Source: an uncultured Lachnospiraceae bacterium (GTDB lineage: Bacteria; Bacillota; Clostridia; Lachnospirales; Lachnospiraceae). From it: a stretch of 64,000 nucleotides of DNA. A model generated the notes under the pieces. That model did no database searches. It was not told where the DNA came from and saw only the letters and a list, made by a program, of their open reading frames with translations. Within the stretch, counting starts at the first letter, position 1. Each line of letters starts with the position of its first letter. This document shows, piece by piece, positions 55,218 through 62,357 of the stretch. The stretch is taken from contig CANRAZ010000006.1 in NCBI GenBank assembly GCA_947628705.1, forward strand, positions 1 through 64,000, read 5' to 3'. The translations under genes were made by a program, and so were the position numbers.

Positions 55218-56435
55218 ATGGAATTGTTCGGTGGCGTAGTAAGCATTACGGGAGTGAGCATCCTGATGTTTTCCGTATTTGTTGTGACCGTTTTCGGTTA
55301 TCTGCTCGGAAGAATTACGATTAAGGGTGTCAGCCTCGGAACGGCAGGCGTTTTTATCATAGCCCTTCTTTTCGGAGCTGTTTTCCTTTCAGGCGAAGCT
55401 CCTATGCTTACAATAAGCAGTGATTCGCTTAAAATAGTTGAAAATCTCGGACTTGTGCTTTTTGTTGCTTCGGTAGGTTTTATTGCAGGTCCAAATTTCT
55501 TTAAAAACCTTAAGAAAAACTTTAAATCATACATTGTGCTTGGACTTATAATAATCCTTGCAGGTGCTCTTGCCTGTGCAGGCTGCTTCTTCGCAGGAAA
55601 AGGAATGGAATCGGATCCCGATGAATTTATTGCTATGCTTGTAGGCATTCTTTCAGGTTCGCTTACAAGCACTCCTGCATTTTCAGCCGCAAAGGCTACG
55701 GTAGCGCCTGAGTACGAAGATGCAGTAACCGTTGGTCACGGAATTGCATACCTTTTCGGTGTTATCGGAGTCGTGCTTTTTGTTCAGCTTATTCCTAAGA
55801 TATTGAAAGCGGATATGCAGAAGGAGCGTGAGCTTATCAGCGTTGTTGACACAGGAGAGGTAAAAGAACAGAAAAAGCGTTTTGATATCGACGCTTTTGG
55901 CTTTTGCGCTTTCGGCGCAGCTGCCGTTATCGGCATATTCGTGGGCGCAATCAAGGTTCCTCTTTCGGGCGATGGGCTCAGCGGAACAACCTTTTCGCTT
56001 ACGACTACCGGCGGAGTGCTTTTGACAGCTCTTCTTTTCGGACATTTCGGTCATATCGGTCCGGTAAGCATCAAGATCGACAAGAGAATTCTTGAAGTAT
56101 TCAGAGAGTTCGGACTTATGCTTTTCCTTATAGGCGCAGGTATAGCAGGCGGCGCAAAGTTCGTAGAATATTTCAAACCGGTGTATTTCCTTTACGGAAT
56201 CATAATGACGCTTGCACCGATGCTTATAGGCTTCATATTTGCAAAATTTGTGCTCAAGCTCAGTCTGCTTAACAACTTGGGCTCAATTACAGGAGGTATG
56301 ACAAGTACCCCTGCGCTTGGAACGCTTATAAACGTCGCAGGCACGGACGATGTTGCATCGGCTTATGCGGCAACATATCCTATTGCTTTGATTTCGGTAG
56401 TCCTTGCGTCGCAGTTCCTTATCATTTTGCTTTAA
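55218..56435 (+). CDS. AspT/YidE-family transporter, candidate succinate exporter
   Basis: A 405-residue membrane protein with about ten hydrophobic helices in two related halves. Each half contains the family signature, GSLTSTPAFSAA (first half) and GGMTSTPALGTL (second half). The family includes the aspartate:alanine antiporter AspT and the succinate exporter SucE1 of Corynebacterium. Unlike most members it lacks the central TrkA-C/RCK domains, having only a short charged linker (MQKERELISVVDTGEVKEQKKR). GGAGG at 55205-55209 selects the ATG at 55218. Its place behind frdBA suggests export of succinate made by the pathway, and that is inference. Confidence 0.75.
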   Translation: MELFGGVVSITGVSILMFSVFVVTVFGYLLGRITIKGVSLGTAGVFIIALLFGAVFLSGEAPMLTISSDSLKIVENLGLVLFVASVGFIAGPNFFKNLKKNFKSYIVLGLIIILAGALACAGCFFAGKGMESDPDEFIAMLVGILSGSLTSTPAFSAAKATVAPEYEDAVTVGHGIAYLFGVIGVVLFVQLIPKILKADMQKERELISVVDTGEVKEQKKRFDIDAFGFCAFGAAAVIGIFVGAIKVPLSGDGLSGTTFSLTTTGGVLLTALLFGHFGHIGPVSIKIDKRILEVFREFGLMLFLIGAGIAGGAKFVEYFKPVYFLYGIIMTLAPMLIGFIFAKFVLKLSLLNNLGSITGGMTSTPALGTLINVAGTDDVASAYAATYPIALISVVLASQFLIILL

Positions 56436-56547
56436 ACCAAACTGACGGGCTCTTGGCTGAAAACAGACTGCTGGTCAGCAGAGGTCACAGGCTTTGCGTA
56501 TTGGAAGCAAACGTCGTGGCTTATTCCGAAATTTAAAACGGTCGGAA

Positions 56548-56595
56548 CGTAGAATGGATTAAACGTAGGACGGATTAAATATAGGACGGATTAGA
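56548..56595. repeat. Three tandem 16-base repeats
   Basis: Copies start at 56548, 56564 and 56580 and are variants of CGTAGGACGGATTAAA. The array abuts the terminator at 56595. Confidence 0.8.
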
Positions 56596-56645
56596 AAAAG
56601 CAGCGTTTATACGGCATTTTTGTGCCGTATAGAGCTGCTTTTTTG
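56595..56645 (+). terminator. Rho-independent terminator of the exporter gene
   Basis: AAAAAGCAGC (56595-56604) pairs with GCTGCTTTTT (56634-56643), and inside it ATACGGCA (56609-56616) pairs with TGCCGTAT (56623-56630). A run of six T ends it. Confidence 0.9.
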
Positions 56646-56748
56646 TATGCTTTTCATGCGTCGGATAATCATATGTCTGCCGCCGCCGTGAGCGGAAGGC
56701 TGTAAGCGTCAGCCGGAGCGGACAGGCATGAGCTAAAAAAAATACCTA

Positions 56749-56815
56749 AAAAACGCACCTTGAAAAACGCACTTTGAAAAACGCACTTTGAAAAATGCAC
56801 TTTGAGAAATGCCTG
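56749..56815. repeat. Four to five tandem 14-base repeats
   Basis: Units AAAAACGCACTTTG or close variants start at 56749, 56763, 56777 and 56791, with a decayed fifth at 56805. Units adjoin without spacers. Confidence 0.85.
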
Positions 56816-56891
56816 TCGGCAGGCGTTTTCCGGCTCCGGCATTTTTACGGAGATATTTATAAAATTCTGCTACTTTATTTGTATTTGCCCT

Positions 56892-56976
56892 TTACTTAAA
56901 AGTACGATATGTTGTATAATTAAACGGAGTTTAACACAGTTTAGCGTTGTTTGACTTTAGTTGAACAAATTTTAAC
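56892..56976 (+). promoter_or_regulatory. purE promoter followed by phased GTTTRRC repeats
   Basis: TTACTT (56892-56897) and TATAAT (56915-56920) are 17 bases apart. Downstream, heptamers GTTTAAC, GTTTAGC, GTTTGAC, GTTGAAC and TTTTAAC start at 56929, 56939, 56949, 56960 and 56970, that is 10, 10, 11 and 10 bases apart. They lie in the leader between the start point and the ribosome binding site and could be operator half-sites on one face of the helix. Confidence 0.5.
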
Positions 56977-56990
56977 TGACGGAGGTTTTG

Positions 56991-57503
56991 ATGGCACAGG
57001 TTGGTATTGTCATGGGCAGCGATTCTGATTTGCCTGTTATGAAAAAAGCGGCTGAAATGCTTGAAAAATTTGGAATTTCTTATGAAATGACAATTATTTC
57101 GGCACACAGAATGCCGGATGTGTTTTATGAATATGCCGAAACGGCAGAAGAAAAAGGCTTTAAGGTAATTATTGCAGGTGCGGGCGGTGCGGCTCATCTT
57201 CCCGGAATGACTGCGGCGATCTTTCCGCTGCCTGTTATCGGAGTTCCGATACACACAAAAGCTCTCAGCGGTGTTGACTCCCTTTACTCGATTGTGCAGA
57301 TGCCTTCGGGAATACCGGTCGCTACAGTCGCTATCGACGGCGCTGCAAATGCCGGAATACTTGCAGCAAAAATTCTTGCGGCAGGGGAACCGGAGCTTCT
57401 TGAAAAGATTAAGGCCTACAAGCAGGAGCTTAAGAGCGGCGTTATGGCAAAGAAAGAAAAGATTGAAGCCGTCGGCTTCAAAGCCTATATGGAAGAAAAG
57501 TAA
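56991..57503 (+). CDS. purE: N5-carboxyaminoimidazole ribonucleotide mutase
   Basis: Class I PurE moves the carboxylate of N5-CAIR to C4, giving CAIR in purine synthesis. The 170 residues contain [27 protein letters not shown] (catalytic His) and [15 protein letters not shown], typical of the octameric bacterial enzyme. GGAGG at 56981-56985 selects the ATG at 56991 rather than a TTG one codon before. No purK is adjacent. It is first in a purE-purM-purN-purD run. A C-terminal helical tail ([23 protein letters not shown]) extends slightly beyond the core. Confidence 0.96.
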   Translation: MAQVGIVMGSDSDLPVMKKAAEMLEKFGISYEMTIISAHRMPDVFYEYAETAEEKGFKVIIAGAGGAAHLPGMTAAIFPLPVIGVPIHTKALSGVDSLYSIVQMPSGIPVATVAIDGAANAGILAAKILAAGEPELLEKIKAYKQELKSGVMAKKEKIEAVGFKAYMEEK

Positions 57504-57587
57504 AGGCTTGTTTGGTAACTTTGCTAAAGATGCGGCAGACTTGAGCATTTATGCAAAAACTGAATTATGTGTTTAAGGAGATCAAGT

Positions 57588-58613
57588 ATGGATTATAAAA
57601 ATTCAGGAGTTGATATTGAGGCCGGCTACAAGGCGGTTGAACTGATGAAGGAGCATGTAAAATCTACGATGAGGCCGGAAGTCCTCGGAGGACTTGGAGG
57701 CTTCAGCGGCGCTTTTTCGCTCAGCTCCTTTAAAAATATGGAGAAGCCCACGCTTGTCAGCGGAACGGACGGAGTCGGAACAAAGCTTAAGCTTGCTTTT
57801 CTGACGGACAGGCATGACACGGTTGGAATTGACTGCGTTGCAATGTGCGTAAACGATATTGCGTGTGCAGGAGGCGAGCCTCTGTTTTTCCTTGACTATA
57901 TTGCCTGCGGAAAGAATGTTCCGGAGAAAATTGCCACAATAGTAAAGGGCGTGGCTGAAGGCTGCAGTCAGGCAGGATGTGCTCTTATAGGAGGAGAAAC
58001 CGCCGAAATGCCTGGGTTCTATCCTGAAAACGAATATGACCTTGCAGGTTTCGCTGTGGGCATTGTTGATGAAAAGGACATTGTAACAGGCGACAGCCTT
58101 GAGGCAGGAGATGTGATTGTCGGAATCGCTTCATCGGGAGTTCACAGCAACGGCTATTCTCTTGTAAGAAAGGTTTTCAGTATGACGGAAGAGTCCCTTA
58201 ACGTTTATTATGACGAGCTTGGGGCAACTCTAGGAGAGACGCTTCTTAAGCCGACAAAGATTTATGTTAAAGCGCTTAAGTCTGTAAAGGATTCCGGTGT
58301 TAAAATCAAAGCGTGCAGTCATATTACGGGCGGCGGATTTTATGAGAATGTTCCAAGAATGCTCAAGGAAGGCAAGCACGCGGTAATACATAAGGACAGC
58401 TATCCGGTTCCTCCAATCTTCGGATTGCTTCAAAAAAAGGGTGAAATCGAAGAAAAGGTAATGTACAATACCTATAACATGGGCATCGGAATGATGATCG
58501 CTGTGAATAAAAACGACGTTGAGAAGACGGTTTCAGCGATTAACGAGGCAGGAGAGCAGGCTTATGTTATCGGTGAGATAACCGACGGTAAGAAAGGAAT
58601 TACCATATGCTAA
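57588..58613 (+). CDS. purM: Phosphoribosylformylglycinamidine cyclo-ligase
   Basis: This enzyme closes the imidazole ring: FGAM plus ATP gives AIR. The 341 residues show [54 protein letters not shown] and [16 protein letters not shown], the standard AIRS motifs. AAGGAG at 57575-57580 marks the ATG at 57588. The stop overlaps the purN start by seven bases, so purM and purN are translationally coupled, giving consecutive enzymes of the pathway in nearby amounts. Confidence 0.97.
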   Translation: MDYKNSGVDIEAGYKAVELMKEHVKSTMRPEVLGGLGGFSGAFSLSSFKNMEKPTLVSGTDGVGTKLKLAFLTDRHDTVGIDCVAMCVNDIACAGGEPLFFLDYIACGKNVPEKIATIVKGVAEGCSQAGCALIGGETAEMPGFYPENEYDLAGFAVGIVDEKDIVTGDSLEAGDVIVGIASSGVHSNGYSLVRKVFSMTEESLNVYYDELGATLGETLLKPTKIYVKALKSVKDSGVKIKACSHITGGGFYENVPRMLKEGKHAVIHKDSYPVPPIFGLLQKKGEIEEKVMYNTYNMGIGMMIAVNKNDVEKTVSAINEAGEQAYVIGEITDGKKGITIC

Positions 58614-59230
58614 GAATTGCGGTTTTGGTGAGCGGAGGAGGAACTAACCTACAGGCTATCATTGATGCGATAAAGTCAGGCGCTGTTACCGATGCCGAAA
58701 TTTCAGGAGTTATATCCAGCAAGCATGGAGCATATGCTCTTACAAGATGCAGTGAAAACGGTATTCCGTCAAAGGTTGTGGCGCTTAAGGATTATGCTGA
58801 CAAGGCCGCAAGAGATGAGGCGCTTGTTATGGCTGTACAGAGCTTTTCACCTGATTTGGTGGTTCTGGCAGGATTCCTTACCATACTGCCAAAAAGGCTG
58901 ATAAAGCTTTATCCCAACAAAATCATTAACATTCATCCTTCCCTTATCCCGTCCTTCTGCGGCGACGGCTTTTATGGGCTTAAGGTGCATGAAAGGGTGC
59001 TTGAAAGAGGCGTGAAGGTTACGGGAGCGACAGTTCATTTTGTGGACGAGGGGACTGACACCGGTCCGATTCTTATGCAGAAGGCAGTTGAAGTCCTCCC
59101 CGGCGATACGCCTGAAAGTCTTCAGCTCAGGGTAATGCAGGAGGCAGAGTGGAAAATACTGCCTGCGGTGATTAATGCGATTGCCCACGGTAAGGTAAAA
59201 GAAAAAAACGGAGCTTATTATATTGATTAA
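58607..59230 (+). CDS. purN: Phosphoribosylglycinamide formyltransferase
   Basis: PurN uses 10-formyl-tetrahydrofolate to formylate GAR. The 207 residues include [48 protein letters not shown] (with the active-site Asn-x-His) and [22 protein letters not shown] (with the catalytic Asp). Its ATG lies within the end of purM. The use of the folate-dependent enzyme, not PurT, agrees with an anaerobe with active one-carbon metabolism. Confidence 0.97.
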   Translation: MLRIAVLVSGGGTNLQAIIDAIKSGAVTDAEISGVISSKHGAYALTRCSENGIPSKVVALKDYADKAARDEALVMAVQSFSPDLVVLAGFLTILPKRLIKLYPNKIINIHPSLIPSFCGDGFYGLKVHERVLERGVKVTGATVHFVDEGTDTGPILMQKAVEVLPGDTPESLQLRVMQEAEWKILPAVINAIAHGKVKEKNGAYYID

Positions 59231-59282
59231 CGGCACATGCCGATATACTGTCACAGAGATTTATGTGGCACTGGAGGTTTAA

Positions 59283-60575
59283 ATGAAGGTACTTATAGTA
59301 GGAAGCGGCGGCAGAGAACACGCAATAGCATACAAGGTTTCGCAGAGCGCTCAGGTCGACAAGATTTACTGTGCTCCGGGAAATGCAGGAATTGCAGAGC
59401 TTGCGGAATGTGTTGACATTAAAGCGATGGAATTTGACAGGCTTGTTGCCTTTGCAAAGGAAAAGAAAATCGACCTTACGATCATAGGAATGGACGACCC
59501 GCTGGTCGGGGGAATTGTAGACGTGTTTGAGGCAGAGGGACTTCGCGTTTTCGGACCGAGAAAAAATGCCGCAATAATTGAAGGAAGCAAGGCCTTTTCG
59601 AAGGATTTGATGAAGAAGTACTCAATTCCTTCGGCGGAGTACCGTAATTTTGATGATCCGGAGGAAGCGATTAAGTATCTTGAAACCGCAAGCATGCCGA
59701 TAGTGCTTAAAGCCGACGGGCTTGCGCTCGGAAAGGGCGTCCTTATCTGCAATAGTCTTGAGGAGGCGAAAGAGGGCGTTAAGAAAATAATGCTTGATAA
59801 GCAGTTCGGCTCTGCCGGAAATAAAATGGTCATCGAGGAGTTTATGACAGGACGTGAGGTCAGCGTACTCCTTTTCTGCGACGGTACAAACATTAAAGCG
59901 ATGACAAGCGCACAGGACCATAAGCGTGCCAAGGACGGTGACAAGGGTCTGAACACAGGCGGAATGGGGAATTTTTCACCGAGTCCTTTCTACACGGACG
60001 AAATCAGGGAATTCTGCGAGGAAAAAATATATAAGCCGACCATGGCTGCAATGAAGGCTGAGGGAAGACCGTTTACAGGGGTTCTTTTTGTCGGTCTTAT
60101 GCTTACGGAAAAGGGTCCAAAGGTGCTTGAGTACAATGCACGTTTCGGTGATCCTGAAGCGCAGGTGGTGCTTCCGAGAATGAAGAACGACATTATTGAT
60201 GTTATCAATGCCTGTATAGACGGAAAGCTTGATGAAATTGACCTTCAGTTTGAAGATAATGCCTGCGTTTGCGTAATACTTGCATCTGACGGATACCCTG
60301 TGGCTTACGAAAAGGGCTTTAAAATAACAGGACTTGAAAATTTCAAGGGCAAGGACGGCTATTATGTGTTCCATGCCGGCTCTAAGTTTGACGGAGAGGG
60401 CAATATTGTAACAAACGGCGGCAGGGTTCTCGGCGTAACGGCAAAGGGTGCGACTCTTAAAGAGGCCAGAGCAAATGCATATGCAGCCGTTGACCTTATA
60501 AATTTTGACAATAAGTACTACAGACACGATATAGGCAAAGCCATTGATGAGGCTCCGGCCGCAAGTCATGGTTGA
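59283..60575 (+). CDS. purD: Phosphoribosylamine-glycine ligase
   Basis: The ATP-grasp enzyme makes GAR from phosphoribosylamine and glycine. The 430 residues include KVLIVGSGGREHAIAYKV, GPRKNAAIIEGSKAFSKDLMKKY, VLKADGLALGKGVLI, GTGREVSVLLF-like FMTGREVSVLLFCDG, DHKRAKDGDKGLNTGGMGNFSPSPF and EYNARFGDPEAQVVLPR. It ends the purEMND run. purF, purL, purC, purB and purH are not in the window. A hairpin follows. Confidence 0.97.
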   Translation: MKVLIVGSGGREHAIAYKVSQSAQVDKIYCAPGNAGIAELAECVDIKAMEFDRLVAFAKEKKIDLTIIGMDDPLVGGIVDVFEAEGLRVFGPRKNAAIIEGSKAFSKDLMKKYSIPSAEYRNFDDPEEAIKYLETASMPIVLKADGLALGKGVLICNSLEEAKEGVKKIMLDKQFGSAGNKMVIEEFMTGREVSVLLFCDGTNIKAMTSAQDHKRAKDGDKGLNTGGMGNFSPSPFYTDEIREFCEEKIYKPTMAAMKAEGRPFTGVLFVGLMLTEKGPKVLEYNARFGDPEAQVVLPRMKNDIIDVINACIDGKLDEIDLQFEDNACVCVILASDGYPVAYEKGFKITGLENFKGKDGYYVFHAGSKFDGEGNIVTNGGRVLGVTAKGATLKEARANAYAAVDLINFDNKYYRHDIGKAIDEAPAASHG

Positions 60576-60596
60576 AGCGTTACTGTAAATCCGGTG

Positions 60597-60624
60597 CTGT
60601 AAGGTGACTTTATTTACCTTACAG
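60597..60624 (+). terminator. Hairpin after purD
   Basis: CTGTAAGGT (60597-60605) pairs perfectly with ACCTTACAG (60616-60624) around a 10-base loop. The following bases are only moderately T-rich, so termination may be partial. Confidence 0.5.
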
Positions 60625-60652
60625 AATTGTATTTATCTAATTCGGAGGAAAT

Positions 60653-61741
60653 ATGCGCAGAATAAAAGCATTGATAGTTATTTTGGCATGCCTGACAGGG
60701 TTGATTGCAGCAGGGTGCGGACAAAAAACCGATAAAAAAACGGGAACAGATGAGCAGGGAGTAAGTCTTGCAGTAAGCGAGCCTGCAAAGGCTACAGACG
60801 ACAGCTCAAAAGTTGTGCCGTCCTTAACGGGGCAGCCTGGCGTAAGCATCCAAGTGACGCCCGGCGGTGCGGAGATTACCGGCGGCGGAGACCTGACGGG
60901 CGGAGCAGTCACCGAAGCCGTAGTAACGGGCGAAGCAACAAAACAGCCGACACCGGTTCCTACAGTGACGAAGGCTCCCGTGACAACTCCCGTACAAACG
61001 AAGCCGACTGTCGCAATAAAGGACATGAACGCTAAAATGTATTCGTCTATTCGCCTTAACGTCAGGGCATCAAACACGACAAACTCAGATGTGTTAGGAG
61101 TGCTCGACGTTAATGAAAGCATCGGAGTGACGGGACTTTGCGATAACGGCTGGGCAAGAGTAAACTATAAAGGGAAAACGGCTTATGTAAGCTATAAATA
61201 TCTTTCTTCAGAAAAGGTTGTTGAAAAAACTCCTACGCCAAAACCGATTACGTCTACGCCAAAACCGAAACCGAAACATTCATTTAACCAAACGTACCAT
61301 GATAACGGTCAGAGCTATTATAAGGCGAACTATGATATTGTCGAGGCTCATCTGAAATGCGTAAACGATTTGAGGGCGTCTCTGGGTCTGGGAAGCCTTA
61401 CATTGGACTCGACCGTTAGTAAGATTGCCTCGTACAGGACCGCCGAAATGATTGCGCTTGATTTTTTCAGCCACTATCACCCTGGAAACGGGACGACATG
61501 CGCATTTGAAGTTGTGTATTTCTATCAGGACGGATACTCGCAAATTGCGGAGAATATTTCGCATATTGTAGGCGATTGGGGCTATTTCTACAGCAGAGCC
61601 GAGCTTGGAGAGGAATTGTTCAATAATTTTAAAAAGTCTGACGGGCACTACAAAAATATGACCAATCCAAAATATACGAAAATCGGGCTTTGCGTTTATG
61701 TCTCGGATGATTATGCTTTAATAACCCAAATATTTGAATAA
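60653..61741 (+). CDS. SH3b-CAP domain lipoprotein
   Basis: A 362-residue exported protein. The signal RRIKALIVILACLTGLIAAGC ends in a lipobox with Cys22, followed by a Thr/Pro/Val-rich linker (about 23-120). A bacterial SH3 domain (about 125-185, IRLNVRASNTTNSDVLGVLDVNESI and NGWARVNYKGKTAYVSYKYLS) comes next, then a second Pro/Thr linker. The C-terminal CAP/SCP domain (about 220-362) shows LKCVNDLRASLGLGSLTLDSTVSKIASYRTAEM, FFSHYHPG, AENIS and GHYKNMTNPKYTKIGLCVYV. Similar YkwD-like proteins bind the cell wall; their enzymatic activity is uncertain. It is anchored on the outer face of the membrane. GGAGG precedes the ATG and a terminator follows. Confidence 0.9.
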   Translation: MRRIKALIVILACLTGLIAAGCGQKTDKKTGTDEQGVSLAVSEPAKATDDSSKVVPSLTGQPGVSIQVTPGGAEITGGGDLTGGAVTEAVVTGEATKQPTPVPTVTKAPVTTPVQTKPTVAIKDMNAKMYSSIRLNVRASNTTNSDVLGVLDVNESIGVTGLCDNGWARVNYKGKTAYVSYKYLSSEKVVEKTPTPKPITSTPKPKPKHSFNQTYHDNGQSYYKANYDIVEAHLKCVNDLRASLGLGSLTLDSTVSKIASYRTAEMIALDFFSHYHPGNGTTCAFEVVYFYQDGYSQIAENISHIVGDWGYFYSRAELGEELFNNFKKSDGHYKNMTNPKYTKIGLCVYVSDDYALITQIFE

Positions 61742-61749
61742 AGCTTAGG

Positions 61750-61783
61750 CTCCTCTGTCCTTTGAGCGGCAGAGGAGTTTTTT
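61750..61783 (+). terminator. Rho-independent terminator of the SH3b-CAP gene
   Basis: CTCCTCTG (61750-61757) pairs with CAGAGGAG (61770-61777), followed by six T. Confidence 0.9.
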
Positions 61784-61790
61784 ACTTTAC

Positions 61791-61831
61791 TTGCATAAGC
61801 CGCAGATATATGTTATATTTAGAATATAACA
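61791..61831 (+). promoter_or_regulatory. Promoter with overlapping YtrA-type palindrome
   Basis: TTGCAT (61791-61796) and TATATT (61814-61819) are 17 bases apart. TGTTATATT (61811-61819) and AATATAACA (61823-61831) form a perfect inverted repeat with a three-base centre covering the -10 box, as expected for autorepression by a GntR/YtrA regulator. Confidence 0.75.
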
Positions 61832-61885
61832 CAAATACAGTGATTAACCTGTGGCTTTACGGGAAAACTGTAGACAGGCGGGAAT

Positions 61886-62248
61886 ATGTTTATTGAAATA
61901 GATTTTAACAGTAATGAGACAATTTACAGCCAGTTAAAGAACCGTATTATCCTTGCCATAGCAACGGAGGAGATAAAACAGGGCGACCTTCTTCCGTCAG
62001 TCAGGGAGCTTGCGCTTCAGGCAGGAATCAATATGCACACTGTCAACAAAGCCTATGCGGTGTTAAGGGACGAAGGCTACGTTACGATCGGCAGAAAAGG
62101 TGCGGTGATAAACGTTTCGGACGATGCTTTTAAAGCAAGGCAGGAGCTTTTTATGCAGCTTAAGCCTGCAATTGCAGGGGCTCTTAGCAAAAATCTTTCA
62201 AAAGACGAATGTATACAGGTGCTTCAGGAGGTGCTGGACAGCTTTTAA
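61886..62248 (+). CDS. GntR family regulator, YtrA subfamily
   Basis: A 120-residue regulator with a winged helix (about 8-75, ETIYSQLKNRIILAIATEEIKQGDLLPSVRELALQAGINMHTVNKAYAVLRDEGYV) and a short C-terminal helical dimerisation tail, which defines the YtrA type without a ligand domain. Such genes usually lead an ABC transporter operon, but here the next gene is clpC, about 110 bases on. The palindrome over its promoter supports autoregulation. Whether it also controls clpC is open. GGCGGGA-like sequence precedes the ATG; the site is weak. Confidence 0.92.
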   Translation: MFIEIDFNSNETIYSQLKNRIILAIATEEIKQGDLLPSVRELALQAGINMHTVNKAYAVLRDEGYVTIGRKGAVINVSDDAFKARQELFMQLKPAIAGALSKNLSKDECIQVLQEVLDSF

Positions 62249-62357
62249 GCGGATATAAGCCGCAGCGGTATTCATGGATTGAATTAAGATGAATATCATG
62301 CTGTCCGAATATTTTTGGAAGCTTTAAATTTAAAATATAAAATCAGGAAGGCAAATA

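Larger units (their letters stand above)
56436..56990. other. 555-base gap with two tandem arrays, a terminator and the purE promoter
   Basis: It contains no gene. From left to right: a three-copy 16-base tandem repeat (56548-56595), a strong terminator (56595-56645), a 14-base tandem repeat of four copies plus a partial one (56749-56815), a small GCCTG/CAGGC hairpin (near 56811-56825), a core promoter (56892-56920) and a helically phased heptamer array (56929-56976). Confidence 0.7.

Noticed and set aside
56749..56815. Possible CRISPR array
   Set aside because: The units are 14 bases long and directly adjoining with no spacers, and no cas genes are present.
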